DNA of 64,000 nt from Gemmataceae bacterium (GTDB lineage Bacteria; Planctomycetota; Planctomycetia; Gemmatales; Gemmataceae), in contig JALHPZ010000003.1 of the NCBI GenBank assembly GCA_022842245.1, positions 90,156 through 154,155 of the forward strand. The letters are read 5' to 3'. The translations under genes were made by a program, and so were the position numbers. Below, piece by piece: positions 14,565 to 23,904 of this stretch (positions are counted from its first letter, which is position 1; each line of letters opens with the position of its first letter). The notes beneath the pieces were generated by a model, which searched no databases, was not told the DNA's origin, and worked only from the letters and a program-made list of their open reading frames with translations.

Positions 14565-14942
14565 TTGAATCGCTTTCTTTTTCCTGTTTCGGCGGCAGAG
14601 GGAGCGAATGTGCGTCTGACACCAGCACAATGCGGTATGCACGGGCTGCTCGGAAATCACTTCCCATTCTGGGGTCCCGAGCCATCCCTGACCGAACGCA
14701 TTCGTGACGGACATGCGTTCTTGGTGCGCGTAGCCGGAGTGGATTTGGGCTATGACCCACAGGTGTGGCACGAGCATCTTTGTGCCACGAACGCGGGCGG
14801 ATATCGTTGGAGTAATATTCATTTGGGTTTTCCGCGTATGATCGCTTACTCACTTGACCGACCGGAGTGGCATGACGCAGTCGCATCTCTTCAGGCAGGC
14901 CAAGTCGCCGATCCCGGAGTTGGATCCGACTCGGCATCTTGA
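14565..14942 (+). CDS. Hypothetical protein, 125 aa
   Basis: A 125-residue soluble protein without recognised domain. The central part (LVRVAGVDLGYDPQVWHEHLCATNAGGYRWSN) is rich in aromatic residues and looks like a real fold; the C-terminus (QAGQVADPGVGSDSAS) is low complexity. The start is uncertain: TTG 14565 opens the frame, and an internal ATG at 14637 would leave 101 residues. It lies 39 bp after the PQQ-like gene and before DUF1501. Base composition is less GC-rich than its neighbours. Function unknown. Confidence 0.5.
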   Translation: MNRFLFPVSAAEGANVRLTPAQCGMHGLLGNHFPFWGPEPSLTERIRDGHAFLVRVAGVDLGYDPQVWHEHLCATNAGGYRWSNIHLGFPRMIAYSLDRPEWHDAVASLQAGQVADPGVGSDSAS

Positions 14943-15089
14943 TTTCGGCAGGCTATGCCAAAGGACAAGTGAGAATTACCAAACTACGTCCGCTGGTCTG
15001 CGTCATCTGCGGGCTAATCTTCGATAAGCCAGGAATTGCAGCGTCACACGATTTCGACAAAGATGAAGAGGATCGAGGAGTCCCATTCC

Positions 15090-16445
15090 ATGACTGAAAA
15101 GATCCATCGCCGCTCTGCCCTCCGCGTCGGCGGCGCGTCATTATTCGGCCTCTCGTTCCCGCAGTTCCTGTCGGCGGCGGAGAAGCCGGCGCGCAAGGCG
15201 AAGGTCAAGTCGATCATCTTCCTCCACCAGTGGGGCGGGCCCGGCCAACACGAGACGTTCGACCCGAAGCCCGATGCGCCCGACAACGTGCGCGGCTGGT
15301 TCGGCGCCACGAAGACCAAGCTCCCCGGCGTCATCTTCGGCGAGAAGATCCCCAAACTCGCCGCGATGGCCGACAAGCTTTCGATCGTCCGCAACATGCA
15401 GCACGGTACGCGGATGAACAACCACAACTCCGCCGGCTACTACAGCCTCACCGGCATCCCGCCCGCCATCGACGACCAGCGCCTCCGCGATTCGCTCGAA
15501 CTCTTCCCCGCCTACGGCAGTATCGTCAACAAGTTCCTGCCGCCCGACAAGGGCGTCGCCGGGTTCGTCGCCTACCCGCACGTCATCGCCGACGGCTCCG
15601 TGACGCCCGGCCAGCACGCCAGCTTCCTCGGCAAGACGCACGCGCCGCTGCTCGTCACCGACGACCCGAACTCCGACCGCTTCCGCCTGCCGGAACTGAC
15701 GCTGCCCGACGGCCTCTCGGCCGAGCGGCTGGAGAATCGCCGGCAGGTGCTCGACATCATCGACGCGCAGACGGATTTGTTGGAAAAGTCCGCCCTCGCG
15801 CAGGGCGTCGACGCCTCCTATCAGAAGGCGATCGCGATGCTCACCTCGCCGGCGTTCAAGTCGGCGTTCGACCTGTCGAAGGAACCGAAGGCGGTGCGCG
15901 ACAAGTACGGCCGCACGACCTACGGCCAGTCGTGCCTGCTGGCCCGACGGCTCGTCGAGGCCGGGGCGAAGTTCATCAACGTCTACTTCGCCCGCAGCAT
16001 CGGCGGCGCGAACGGCGGCTGGGACTACCACGGCTTCCGCGGCGAGGACGTACCGGCCCGGCTGAACTTCCTGCTGCCGATCACGGACCTGACGCTACCG
16101 GCGCTCATCAACGATCTCGATGAACGCGGATTGCTCGACACGACCCTCGTCGTCTGGGTCGGCGAGTTCGGCCGCACGCCGAAGATCAGCAGCAACGGCG
16201 GGCGGGACCACTGGCCGGCGTGCTACAACGCGGTGCTGGCCGGCGGCGGAACGAAGAAGGGCTACGTCCACGGCGCGAGCGATAAACTCGCAGCGCAGCC
16301 GACGGTCGGCCGCGTGACGCCGGAGGACCTGGCGGCGACGATGTTCGATGCGTTGGGCCTCGATCCCGATCTGGAGATTCGCGATACGCAGAACCGGCCG
16401 CACCCGATCAGCCGGGGCAAGCCGGTGAAGGAACTGTTCGCCTAA
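15090..16445 (+). CDS. DUF1501 domain-containing protein
   Basis: A 451-residue protein of the DUF1501 family (alkaline-phosphatase superfamily fold related to sulfatases), abundant in planctomycetes. The N-terminus HRRSALRVGGASLFGLS resembles a twin-arginine signal. Family signatures: FLHQWGGPGQHETFDPKP, NMQHGTRMNNHNSAGYYSLTG, YGQSCLLARRLVEAGAKF, WVGEFGRTPKIS and GGRDHWPACYNAVLAGGG. The product is expected outside the cytoplasm; its reaction is not known. ATG 15090 is preceded by GAGGAG (15075-15080). In most genomes it follows a DUF1549/DUF1553 cytochrome-like gene, which is not the case here. It ends in a 4-bp overlap with the convergent kinase gene. Confidence 0.93.
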   Translation: MTEKIHRRSALRVGGASLFGLSFPQFLSAAEKPARKAKVKSIIFLHQWGGPGQHETFDPKPDAPDNVRGWFGATKTKLPGVIFGEKIPKLAAMADKLSIVRNMQHGTRMNNHNSAGYYSLTGIPPAIDDQRLRDSLELFPAYGSIVNKFLPPDKGVAGFVAYPHVIADGSVTPGQHASFLGKTHAPLLVTDDPNSDRFRLPELTLPDGLSAERLENRRQVLDIIDAQTDLLEKSALAQGVDASYQKAIAMLTSPAFKSAFDLSKEPKAVRDKYGRTTYGQSCLLARRLVEAGAKFINVYFARSIGGANGGWDYHGFRGEDVPARLNFLLPITDLTLPALINDLDERGLLDTTLVVWVGEFGRTPKISSNGGRDHWPACYNAVLAGGGTKKGYVHGASDKLAAQPTVGRVTPEDLAATMFDALGLDPDLEIRDTQNRPHPISRGKPVKELFA

Positions 16446-17932
16446 GGTTTCTCCCGCGGCGGGGGCGGCAGGAACTTGCCGCCGGGCGGGCGCGGGCCGA
16501 ACCCGGGCGGTGGCGGCCAGGGTAGCGGCGGACGCGGGAACGTCTCCGGTTGCGGTCGTTCGACCGGTTCGACCACGTTCTCCGGTCCCGGCGTTTGCGG
16601 CACGACGGCCGGGATGAGCTTCGGATTGACCGCCGCCGGTTGCTCCGGCGCCCCGGTCTTCCCGACCGTTTTCACGATCCCGTAGACGACGATCGCCACC
16701 ACCGCCACGGCCGCTACGCAGGCCGCCCCGACCACCATCGGCCACGTCGCGTCGCGCTTCCGCTTCCTTCGCTTGCGCGGTCCGCTCCGTGTCACGGCCG
16801 GTTCCGGTTCGACGATTTCGAAGCCGGCTTCGGGCGGAATCGTCGGCATCTCGCCCGAAATCCGCACGGCCGCCTCGACGGCGATGGCGCCCGTCGCCTT
16901 GCGCTCGTCGGCGTGGCCACGCTCGATCGCCCGCAACTCGCGGATGACCGCTTCGGCCGAATCGGGGCGCGCGGCGGGATCGCGCGCGAGAAGTCGATGC
17001 ACGAGGTCCGCGAGCGGCGGGGGCACGTCCGGATTGCGCTGCCGCAACGGCGCGGGGTCCTCCGACACGAGCGCCGTCAACGTCTCCATCACGGTCGGCC
17101 GTACGAACGGCGGCGTGCCGGCGAGCAGACGATATAGGATCGCCCCGAGGCTGAAGAGATCGCTGCGGGAATCGACGGCGTGGCCGCGCGCCTGCTCCGG
17201 GCTCATGAACGCGGGCGTGCCCATGACGACGCCGGCTTCCGTCAGTGCGGTCTTTCGCTCCGCGCCAATCGGTTTGGCGATGCCGAAATCCAGAATCTTG
17301 ACCCGGCCGTTGGGTGCCTCCAGCCAGACGTTTCCCGGCTTCACGTCGCGGTGGATAAGGCCCTGCTTGTGCGCCGCCGCCAACCCCGCCGCGATCTCGC
17401 GGGCGAAACGGATCGACTGCGGGATCGTAGGCAGGCCCTTCCTAGCGAAGAACGCCTCGAGCGACATGCCCTTGAGCAGGGGCATGACGAGATACGCCGA
17501 ACCGCGGTGATCGCCGACGTGGAAGATCGTGACGACGTTGTCGTGGCTGATCGCGGCGGCGGAGCGTGCCTCGCGCAGGAACCGCTCGCGCGCCTCGCGG
17601 TTCGCCGAATACTCCGGCAGCAGCACCTTGATCGCCACGCTGCGGTGCAGTTGGGTGTCGTAGCCGCGGTAGACCGCGCCCATGCCGCCTTCGCCGAGCT
17701 TGTCCTGGATTTCGTAATCGCCGATGCGACCGAACGACAGGGGATCCATCGCCGCGAGCGGCGCGGGGGTCGCCGTCGTCGGGGCCTCGCCGGTCTGCAC
17801 CATCGTGTGCGCCACCGCCGGGCGCGGTGGCGCCGCCAGGGTCGGAGTCGCGGGGATGGTCGATCGGTCGGGCATCGCGGGCATACCGGGGGGAATTCGT
17901 TCCCGAAAGATGAAACGCGGATGAGGACTCAT
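16442..17932 (-). CDS. Transmembrane Ser/Thr protein kinase
   Basis: A Hanks-type kinase of about 496 residues. After a Pro/Thr/Ala-rich leader the kinase domain (about 48-320) shows [19 protein letters not shown] (catalytic Lys), [17 protein letters not shown] and [13 protein letters not shown], so it should be active. A juxtamembrane basic stretch (RKRRKRKRD) precedes one membrane helix ([20 protein letters not shown]), and the outside part is a Pro-rich tail without a fold. The start is unsure: ATG 17932, ATG 17884 and ATG 17875 are all possible, none with a good binding site; 17932 lies inside a perfect hairpin (17916-17937). It is divergent from cinA. Confidence 0.9.
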   Translation of the reverse strand: MSPHPRFIFRERIPPGMPAMPDRSTIPATPTLAAPPRPAVAHTMVQTGEAPTTATPAPLAAMDPLSFGRIGDYEIQDKLGEGGMGAVYRGYDTQLHRSVAIKVLLPEYSANREARERFLREARSAAAISHDNVVTIFHVGDHRGSAYLVMPLLKGMSLEAFFARKGLPTIPQSIRFAREIAAGLAAAHKQGLIHRDVKPGNVWLEAPNGRVKILDFGIAKPIGAERKTALTEAGVVMGTPAFMSPEQARGHAVDSRSDLFSLGAILYRLLAGTPPFVRPTVMETLTALVSEDPAPLRQRNPDVPPPLADLVHRLLARDPAARPDSAEAVIRELRAIERGHADERKATGAIAVEAAVRISGEMPTIPPEAGFEIVEPEPAVTRSGPRKRRKRKRDATWPMVVGAACVAAVAVVAIVVYGIVKTVGKTGAPEQPAAVNPKLIPAVVPQTPGPENVVEPVERPQPETFPRPPLPWPPPPGFGPRPPGGKFLPPPPREKP

Positions 17933-17937
17933 CCGCG
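17916..17937. other. Perfect hairpin over the kinase start region
   Basis: CGCGGATGAG (17916-17925) and its exact inverted copy (17928-17937) are separated by 2 nt. The hairpin contains the candidate start ATG at 17932, so it could hide the start codon or mark that the true start is 17884. Confidence 0.6.
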
Positions 17938-18024
17938 ACAACCGGAAGCTTAGGACATGGATCGGAATCAGGAGGACCGAATCGGTTTGCGCGCACCGCG
18001 CGAATCTTCTCGCTCCGCGACAAC

Positions 18025-18030
18025 TACACT
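18025..18030 (+). promoter_or_regulatory. -10 hexamer placed for a leaderless cinA transcript
   Basis: TACACT ends 6 nt before ATG 18037, and no Shine-Dalgarno sequence is present. A transcript starting at the usual distance would begin at or next to the A of the ATG. Confidence 0.45.
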
Positions 18031-18036
18031 AATGGC

Positions 18037-19305
18037 ATGAAAGCGGAAATCCTCTCGATCGGTAGCGAAATCACCAGTGGCCAAAATCTCGACACGAACG
18101 CCCAGTGGCTCTCGCGCCGCCTCGCGGAACTCGGCATCCCGGTCGGCTTCCATACCACGGTCGCGGACGATCTGGCCGACAATCTCGCCGTCGTCCGCAC
18201 GGCGCTCGCCCGAGCCGATCTCGTGATCGCCACGGGCGGCCTCGGTCCGACCCAGGACGACCTGACGCGCGAAGTCCTCGCCGCCGTCGCGGGAGTCGAA
18301 CTCGTCGAGGACCCGGATTCGCTGGAGTACATCCGTGGCCTGTTCGCGAAGCGGAATCGCGAAATGCCCGACCGCAACCGCGTGCAGGCGATGTTTCCGG
18401 AAGGGGCCGAGGTGTTGTTCAACTCCTGCGGCACCGCGCCCGGCATCTGGATGCGGTTCGGCGCCAGGGCCGTCGCGGCGATGCCCGGCGTGCCCAGCGA
18501 AATGTTCGCGATGTTCGAGTCGCAGGTGAAGCCGCGTCTGAAGGCGGCGGGCTTCGGCGGCGGCGGCGTCTTCGTCCAGCGGAAGATCAACACCTTCGGT
18601 GCCGGCGAGTCCGCGATCGAAGAGAAACTCTTGGACATCACGCGTCGCGGCCACGTCCCGGAAGTCGGCATCACCGTCAGCGACGCCGTCATCTCGCTGC
18701 GCATCCTCGCCCGCGGCCCGACGCTCGCCAAGGTCCAGGAGCAGATCGAACCGGTCGAGCGGACCATCCGCGAGCGGCTCGGCAACTACGTCTTCGGCGT
18801 CGAAGACGAGGAATTGCAGGACGTGGTCCTGCGCCTCCTCGCGGCACGCGGGCAGACCGTCGCCACGGCCGAAAGCATCACCGCCGGCCTCGTCGCGCAT
18901 CGTATCGGCACGGTGCCCGGCGCGAGCAAGCACCTTCTCGGCGGTATCGTCGCCTACACCAACGAGGTGAAGATCCGCGAACTCGGCGTCCCCGCGGAGT
19001 CCATCGCCACGGACACCGCCGTCAGCGCCGGCGTCGCGCAGGCGATGGCGGAGGGCGTGCGCGCGAAGTTCGACGCCGATTGGGGCATCGCGACGACCGG
19101 CTACGCCGGCCCGACCGGCGGCGACGACGCCACGCCCGCCGGCACCGTCTTCGTCGCCGTCGCATCCCGCGACCGCACCCGCGTCCAGCCCTACTCCTGG
19201 GGCGGCACCCGCACTGAAATCCAGAGCCGAACCGCCAAACTCGCCCTCAACTTGCTCCGACTGGAGTTGGACCAATCCGCGCCGATGCCGCCGTCCGTAT
19301 CATGA
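18037..19305 (+). CDS. cinA: CinA family protein (competence/damage-inducible protein A)
   Basis: A 422-residue two-domain protein. The N-terminal half is the MoCF-biosynthesis-like/COG1058 domain ([47 protein letters not shown]) linked in CinA proteins to ADP-ribose or NAD-related pyrophosphatase activity. The C-terminal domain (about 255-415) is the PncC nicotinamide-nucleotide amidase domain: [34 protein letters not shown] and GTVFVAVA. The usual ESCTGG motif is changed to ESITAG, so the amidase step may be altered. It is read away from the kinase gene, with a likely leaderless start. malQ follows 21 bp later and may be cotranscribed. Confidence 0.93.
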   Translation: MKAEILSIGSEITSGQNLDTNAQWLSRRLAELGIPVGFHTTVADDLADNLAVVRTALARADLVIATGGLGPTQDDLTREVLAAVAGVELVEDPDSLEYIRGLFAKRNREMPDRNRVQAMFPEGAEVLFNSCGTAPGIWMRFGARAVAAMPGVPSEMFAMFESQVKPRLKAAGFGGGGVFVQRKINTFGAGESAIEEKLLDITRRGHVPEVGITVSDAVISLRILARGPTLAKVQEQIEPVERTIRERLGNYVFGVEDEELQDVVLRLLAARGQTVATAESITAGLVAHRIGTVPGASKHLLGGIVAYTNEVKIRELGVPAESIATDTAVSAGVAQAMAEGVRAKFDADWGIATTGYAGPTGGDDATPAGTVFVAVASRDRTRVQPYSWGGTRTEIQSRTAKLALNLLRLELDQSAPMPPSVS

Positions 19306-19326
19306 TCGCAACATCGGGAGCGAACC

Positions 19327-20829
19327 ATGGGCCGTCGATCGTCGGGCATCCTGTTGCATCCCACCTGCCTGCCCGGCCCCTTCGGCATCGGCGACCTCGG
19401 CCCGATGGCACGACGCTGGATCGACACCCTCGCCGCCATGAGGCAATCGTGGTGGCAGATCCTGCCCCTCGGCCCGGTCGGCTCTGGCGATTCCCCGTAC
19501 CAGTCCTTCTCCGCCTTCGCCGGAAACATCAACCTTCTCAGCCCCGAACTCCTCGAACGCGACGGACTCGTCACCTCCGCCACCTGGGCCGGAAAATGGT
19601 ACCCGGACGAACGGCTCGATAGCGGACCCGTCACGGAACTGAAGTCGCTCATCCTGCAGACCGCGTGGGATCACTTTCGCCACGCGAAGTACCACGACCT
19701 GCGCGCGCCCTTCGAGGACTACTGCGCTCGGGAATCGGCCTGGCTGACCGACTACTCGCTTTTCATGGCACTGCGCGAGGCGAACGGGAACGCGGCGTTC
19801 ACGCGGTGGCCCGCGGACCTGGTGCGCCGCGATCCCGGCGCGCTGGCGAAAGCGTCCGAAAAATACCGCGACGCCGTCGAACGCCACCGCTTCGGCCAGT
19901 TCCTTTTCGATCGCCAGTGGGGGCAGTTGAAGGCCTACGCCCACGAGAAGGGGGTCCGGATCATCGGCGACATCCCGATCTTCGTGTCCGCCGACTCCGC
20001 CGATGTCTGGGCGAACCCGAAACTCTTCCTCCTCGACGCGAAATGCGAACCGACGGTCGTGGCGGGCGTACCCCCGGATTACTTCAGTCAGGACGGCCAG
20101 CACTGGGGCAACCCGATCTACGACTGGAAGGCGATGCAGGCCGACGGCTACGCCTGGTGGATTGCTCGAGTCCGTCAGACCTTGAAACAAGTCGATTTGA
20201 TCCGACTCGACCATTTCCGCGGCTTCGTGCAGGCATGGCACATCCCCGCCGGCGAAACCACCGCCCGGAACGGCAAATGGGTCGATGGCCCCGGCCACGC
20301 GCTCTTCGATGCTCTCCAAGCCAAACTCGGCTCGCTTCCCTTCATTGCCGAAGACCTCGGACTCATCACACCCGACGTCGACGAACTCCGCCTCGGCCTC
20401 GGCCTGCCCGGGATGCGCGTCCTCCAGTTCGCCATGGACAAGCCGCAGAACCCGTACCTGCCCCACAACTACGTCCCCGAAACCGTCGTCTACACTGGCA
20501 CCCACGACAACGACACCACACTCGGCTGGTGGCGAGCTCTTAATGGCCGAGACCAAAGTTTCATCGGCGAATACGTCGGACACTGGGTCCATGAACCCGC
20601 CTGGGAATTCCTCCGCCTCGCCTGGTCGTCCGTCGCCGAACTCGCCATCGCACCGCTGCAGGATGTGTTGGGTCTTGGCGGCGACGCCCGGATGAACGTC
20701 CCCGGCAAGGCCGACGGCAACTGGAAATGGCGCATGAAGTGGGAGTACTTCCCCTACGGCACCATCGAACGCATCGCCGACCTGACGGAACGATTCAACC
20801 GCCTGCCGTGCAAGAAATCCAAGGAATAA
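19327..20829 (+). CDS. malQ: 4-alpha-glucanotransferase (amylomaltase)
   Basis: A 500-residue GH77 enzyme that transfers alpha-1,4-glucan segments between maltodextrins, in glycogen and maltose use. Length equals bacterial MalQ of the short type. Visible motifs: SGILLHPTCLPGPFGIGDLG at the start, WWQILPLGP and SPYQSFSAFAGN, IIGDIPIFVS, the nucleophile region IRLDHFRGF (Asp), the acid/base FIAEDLG (Glu) and YTGTHDNDTT. ATG 19327 has GGGAGCG upstream. It follows cinA closely and is followed by a DUF4349 lipoprotein in the same direction. No glycogen genes are next to it. Confidence 0.97.
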   Translation: MGRRSSGILLHPTCLPGPFGIGDLGPMARRWIDTLAAMRQSWWQILPLGPVGSGDSPYQSFSAFAGNINLLSPELLERDGLVTSATWAGKWYPDERLDSGPVTELKSLILQTAWDHFRHAKYHDLRAPFEDYCARESAWLTDYSLFMALREANGNAAFTRWPADLVRRDPGALAKASEKYRDAVERHRFGQFLFDRQWGQLKAYAHEKGVRIIGDIPIFVSADSADVWANPKLFLLDAKCEPTVVAGVPPDYFSQDGQHWGNPIYDWKAMQADGYAWWIARVRQTLKQVDLIRLDHFRGFVQAWHIPAGETTARNGKWVDGPGHALFDALQAKLGSLPFIAEDLGLITPDVDELRLGLGLPGMRVLQFAMDKPQNPYLPHNYVPETVVYTGTHDNDTTLGWWRALNGRDQSFIGEYVGHWVHEPAWEFLRLAWSSVAELAIAPLQDVLGLGGDARMNVPGKADGNWKWRMKWEYFPYGTIERIADLTERFNRLPCKKSKE

Positions 20830-20852
20830 AGCCGACTCCGGCGCGTCGTATC

Positions 20853-20878
20853 GGTTGACCCCGTCCCAACCGTCAACC
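20853..20878. promoter_or_regulatory. Inverted repeat upstream of the DUF4349 gene
   Basis: GGTTGAC (20853-20859) and GTCAACC (20872-20878) are exact inverted arms 12 nt apart, ending 10 bp before ATG 20889. Could be an operator or the leader of the transcript; no known regulator site is recognised. Confidence 0.35.
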
Positions 20879-20888
20879 TTGGTGCCCC

Positions 20889-21806
20889 ATGTTCCGGCCG
20901 CTTGCCTTGGGCGCTCTCCTTCTCCCGATCGGGTTCGCGCTCGTCGGCTGCGGCGGCCAGGCACGGGTCGCCGCTCCGGCCGCCACGGAGAAAGCGGCCG
21001 GCGCGGCGGCGAAGAACGAGGCCGCCAAAGCCGAACCGACAACCCCGCGCAAGATCCGCTACACCGCGACCGTCCATGTCGTCGTCCGGAATCTCGACGA
21101 TGCGGGCTTGGAAGTCGAAACCCTCGTCGAACGCTATCGCGGCTACATCGCCCGCGCCGAACGGATCGGGTCGAGCGGTTCCCGCCGCGTTGGCACCTGG
21201 ACGATCAAGGTGCCCGTCGAACAGTATCGCGAACTGCTCCAAGCGCTCACGAAACTCGGGTTCGTCGAACGCAATTCCACCGACTCCGAAGACATGACGG
21301 AAGAGTTCGTCGATCTCCAGGCGCGTCTGAGGAACATGAAGGTCGAAGAGGAGGCCCTCAACAAACTGCTCAAGGACGGCGCGAACAAGATCGAGGACGT
21401 CCTGAAGATCCGCGACCACATCGTCAAGGTGCGCGGGGACATTGAACGGGCCGAGGGGCGGTTGAAGTTCTTCGAATCGGCGACCAGCCTTTCGACCGTG
21501 AACCTGACGCTCCGCGAGGACGCCGAGTACGTGTCGCCGACCGCGCCGACGTTCTCGGGCGAGATATCGGATGCCTTCGATGGTTCCACCCGATCGCTCA
21601 AGCAGACCGGTCGCGCCGCCGTGATCGGCGCGGTCGCCGTGGCCCCGTGGCTGCCACTGATCGTGATTGCCGGCTTCGTGGTGCGGTATCTGTACCGGAA
21701 GGGGAAGTCGCTCGCGGAGCCGGCGGTACCGACCCGACGGCGGGCGCGGGAACCGAACGCCACCGCCGAGGAGCCGAACCGGTCTGCCCCGGATTCGCCG
21801 GGGTGA
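20889..21806 (+). CDS. DUF4349 domain-containing lipoprotein
   Basis: A 305-residue envelope protein. A lipoprotein signal ends in ALVGCGG (Cys21), followed by an Ala/Glu/Lys-rich linker to about residue 52. The DUF4349 domain runs from IRYTATVHVVVRNLD to VNLTLRE, with a beta-alpha-beta start, a long coiled-coil-like helix pair (residues about 130-190, for example EEFVDLQARLRNMKVEEEAL) and a final strand. A membrane helix follows (VIGAVAVAPWLPLIVIAGFV) and then a basic, disordered tail. The family is widespread and uncharacterised, perhaps sensing envelope conditions. It is convergent with the GNAT gene at 21868. Confidence 0.88.
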   Translation: MFRPLALGALLLPIGFALVGCGGQARVAAPAATEKAAGAAAKNEAAKAEPTTPRKIRYTATVHVVVRNLDDAGLEVETLVERYRGYIARAERIGSSGSRRVGTWTIKVPVEQYRELLQALTKLGFVERNSTDSEDMTEEFVDLQARLRNMKVEEEALNKLLKDGANKIEDVLKIRDHIVKVRGDIERAEGRLKFFESATSLSTVNLTLREDAEYVSPTAPTFSGEISDAFDGSTRSLKQTGRAAVIGAVAVAPWLPLIVIAGFVVRYLYRKGKSLAEPAVPTRRRAREPNATAEEPNRSAPDSPG

Positions 21807-21867
21807 AACGGCGGTCCGATGCGTTGGCCCTCAACTCTTCAACAAGCCGCTTCCCGGTTATCGGCGA

Positions 21868-22356
21868 CTACGAATGGATCGCGTGCCGTTCGCGGCCGGG
21901 CAGGGGGTACGCTTCGAGCAAACCGTAGGTTGTGTCCGTCATGCCGAGGGAGCGATAGGTGGACTTCGCGCGATCGTTGTTCGCCTCGACGTAGAGTCGC
22001 AGGCCGATGACTGCCGGGTCCTCGCTCGCGAGCCGTTCGAGGTGTTTGTAGAGCGAACGGAAAACGCCGCCGCGCCGGGCGTCCTCCCGGACGTACACGC
22101 TCTGGATCCACCAGAACCAGCCGTTGCGCCAGTCGCTCCATTCGAAGGTGACGAGCGTCTGCCCGACGATTGCGCCATCGCGTTCGGCGACGGTGTAGAA
22201 CCCCTTGTGCGGGTCGGCGAGGCCGGCGGTCACGCCCGCGAACAGCGTGGCGGCGTCGAGCGTGATCCGTTCGCTCTCCCACGCCAGTCGGCGGTTGAAT
22301 TCGGCGATCGTGGCGGCATCCGCCGGGTTCGCGCGTCGAAGGGTTAGTTCCGCCAT
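21868..22356 (-). CDS. GNAT family N-acetyltransferase
   Basis: A 162-residue single-domain acetyltransferase using acetyl-CoA; acceptor unknown. The fold is readable as LTLRRANPADAATI (strand 1/helix 1), GAIVGQTLVTFE, then WIQSVYVREDARRGGVFRSL, where the V-x-x-x-x-R-R-G-G-x pyrophosphate loop is of the variant R-R-G-G-V type, and GLRLYVEANNDRAKSTYRSLGM as the C-terminal strand/helix. Length is normal. ATG 22356 has GGAGGCAGG just upstream. It is divergent from apt, whose start lies 62 bp away. Confidence 0.9.
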   Translation of the reverse strand: MAELTLRRANPADAATIAEFNRRLAWESERITLDAATLFAGVTAGLADPHKGFYTVAERDGAIVGQTLVTFEWSDWRNGWFWWIQSVYVREDARRGGVFRSLYKHLERLASEDPAVIGLRLYVEANNDRAKSTYRSLGMTDTTYGLLEAYPLPGRERHAIHS

Positions 22357-22418
22357 CCTGCCTCCGCTATAAAGAAGATTCGTGCCGACCGACCGTTCCC
22401 CGAACCCGGCTTCCGTGT

Positions 22419-22931
22419 ATGGACCTGAATCCGTTCATCCGCGACATTCCCGATTTTCCGAAACCGGGCATCCTCTTCAAGGACATCACGCCGCTGCTGG
22501 CGAATCCGACCGCGTTCGCGTACGCCATCGATCTGCTTTCGATCCGCTACGCCGGCGAGCGCATCGACGCGATCGCGGCGGCGGAGGCGCGGGGCTTCCT
22601 GTTCGCGGCTCCCTTGGCGCTCAAGCTGCACCGGCCGCTCGTGCCGCTGCGGAAACCGGGCAAGCTGCCCTACCGCACCTACAGCCTGAAGTACGACCTG
22701 GAGTACGGACAGGCCGAACTGCACATGCACATCGACGGCGTGGAGCGCGGCCAGCGCGTCCTTCTCGTGGACGACCTGCTGGCGACGGGCGGCACGATGG
22801 CGGCGGGCGGCCAGCTCATCGAACAGGCCGGCGGCATCGTCGCCGGCTGTGCGTTCCTCGTCGAACTCGGCTTCCTGCAAGGCCGCGCGAAGCTCGCCCC
22901 GTACGACGTGTTCAGCGTCCTCACCTACTGA
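22419..22931 (+). CDS. apt: Adenine phosphoribosyltransferase
   Basis: A 170-residue purine salvage enzyme that makes AMP from adenine and PRPP. It shows IRDIPDFPKPGILFKDITPLL at the N-terminus (APT hallmark), AAEARGFLFAAPLAL, KPGKLPYRTYSLKYDLEYG and the PRPP-binding motif VLLVDDLLATGGTM. Length is normal (170-180). The ATG has no clear Shine-Dalgarno sequence. A small membrane-protein gene follows after 10 bp and then hisI, all in the same direction, likely one transcript. Confidence 0.97.
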   Translation: MDLNPFIRDIPDFPKPGILFKDITPLLANPTAFAYAIDLLSIRYAGERIDAIAAAEARGFLFAAPLALKLHRPLVPLRKPGKLPYRTYSLKYDLEYGQAELHMHIDGVERGQRVLLVDDLLATGGTMAAGGQLIEQAGGIVAGCAFLVELGFLQGRAKLAPYDVFSVLTY

Positions 22932-22941
22932 AAGCCGAACC

Positions 22942-23478
22942 ATGAACGATTTCGACGACGATCGCGTCGATGGCGAACTGCCCCCGCGGCGGGAATGGCA
23001 CCGCGCCCGCACCCGCACGGGTGCCCCCGGCGTCTTTCTCATCATCCTCGGCGTTCTCGGTATGCTCACGAGTTGCGCCTTCCTGACCTTCACGCACAAC
23101 CTCGCCCCCGTGCGCGATTGGATGAAGGAAGTCGAAGCGAAGCAGCCGCCGGGCGAGATGAAGGACCGGATCCGCCAGAGCATCGAGGATCTGGAACAGG
23201 CCGACACGCCCGAAGGCCGCATGCTGAATACCGCGTTGTACGGCGGCACGTTGTTCGCGAGCCTGCTCGTGTCGATCGCCGGTTTCAAGATGCGTTCGCT
23301 TACGGGTTATCCGCTCGCGCTCGTCGGCGCGGTGCTGGCGATTATCCCGTTGAATGGTTGTTGCTGCTTCACGACGCCGTTCGGCATCTGGGCTTTGGTC
23401 GTACTGCTGAACCCCGACGTGAAGGACGGTTTCGGCCGAGCCACTCGGCACGCCGAGGACGAATTCGATGAACGATGA
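22942..23478 (+). CDS. Hypothetical membrane protein
   Basis: A 178-residue protein with an acidic/basic N-terminal tail (to about 27) and three hydrophobic segments: GVFLIILGVLGMLTSCAFL (about 29-48), LNTALYGGTLFASLLVSIAG (about 93-112) and LALVGAVLAIIPLNGCCCF (about 124-145), followed by FGIWALVVLLNPDVKDGF, a pattern found in many small bacterial membrane proteins that end in '...GIWALVVLL..PEVK.AF'. A short periplasmic loop with Glu/Lys lies between helices 1 and 2. ATG 22942 directly follows the apt stop by 10 bp. Function unknown. Confidence 0.75.
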   Translation: MNDFDDDRVDGELPPRREWHRARTRTGAPGVFLIILGVLGMLTSCAFLTFTHNLAPVRDWMKEVEAKQPPGEMKDRIRQSIEDLEQADTPEGRMLNTALYGGTLFASLLVSIAGFKMRSLTGYPLALVGAVLAIIPLNGCCCFTTPFGIWALVVLLNPDVKDGFGRATRHAEDEFDER

Positions 23479-23532
23479 TCGATCAATGCTGTGGGCGGGA
23501 ACCGAATTTTTGGGATAGGAGTGGGAGCGACC

Positions 23533-23904
23533 ATGCTGAACTTCGACAAGGCCGGCGGACTCGTGTCGGCGATCGCGCAGGACGCGGCCACCGGCGAGGT
23601 GCTGATGATCGCGTGGATGAACCGGGAAGCGTTCGAGGAGACGGTGCGCACGCGCCGCGCCGTCTACTTCAGCCGCAGCCGGAACAAGCTCTGGCGCAAG
23701 GGCGAGGAGAGCGGCAACGTGCAGGAGGTGAAGTCGATCCACATCGATTGCGACGCCGACGCGGTGCTGTTGAAGGTGAACCAGATCGGCGGCGCCGCGT
23801 GCCACGAAGGGTACAAGTCGTGCTTCTTCCGCGAGTTGACGGGCGACGAGTTGCGCACGGTCGGCGAGCGGGTCTTCGACCCGAAGGCGGTCTACGGCAA
23901 GTGA
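23533..23904 (+). CDS. hisI: Phosphoribosyl-AMP cyclohydrolase
   Basis: A 123-residue enzyme for the third step of histidine synthesis (opening of the purine ring of PR-AMP). It shows [36 protein letters not shown], and the metal-binding [20 protein letters not shown] with later YKSCFFR. The monofunctional form without the HisE domain. Start ATG 23533 has GGAG (23523-23526) upstream; an upstream in-frame ATG at 23491 would add 14 non-conserved residues. The 3' end overlaps the convergent gene at 23892 by 13 bp. No other his genes are in the window. Confidence 0.96.
   Translation: MLNFDKAGGLVSAIAQDAATGEVLMIAWMNREAFEETVRTRRAVYFSRSRNKLWRKGEESGNVQEVKSIHIDCDADAVLLKVNQIGGAACHEGYKSCFFRELTGDELRTVGERVFDPKAVYGK

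Noticed and set aside
13149-14822. 557-residue minus-strand frame opposite the PQQ-like gene
   Set aside because: It is antisense to a gene with signal peptide and clear repeats, and has no recognisable domain.
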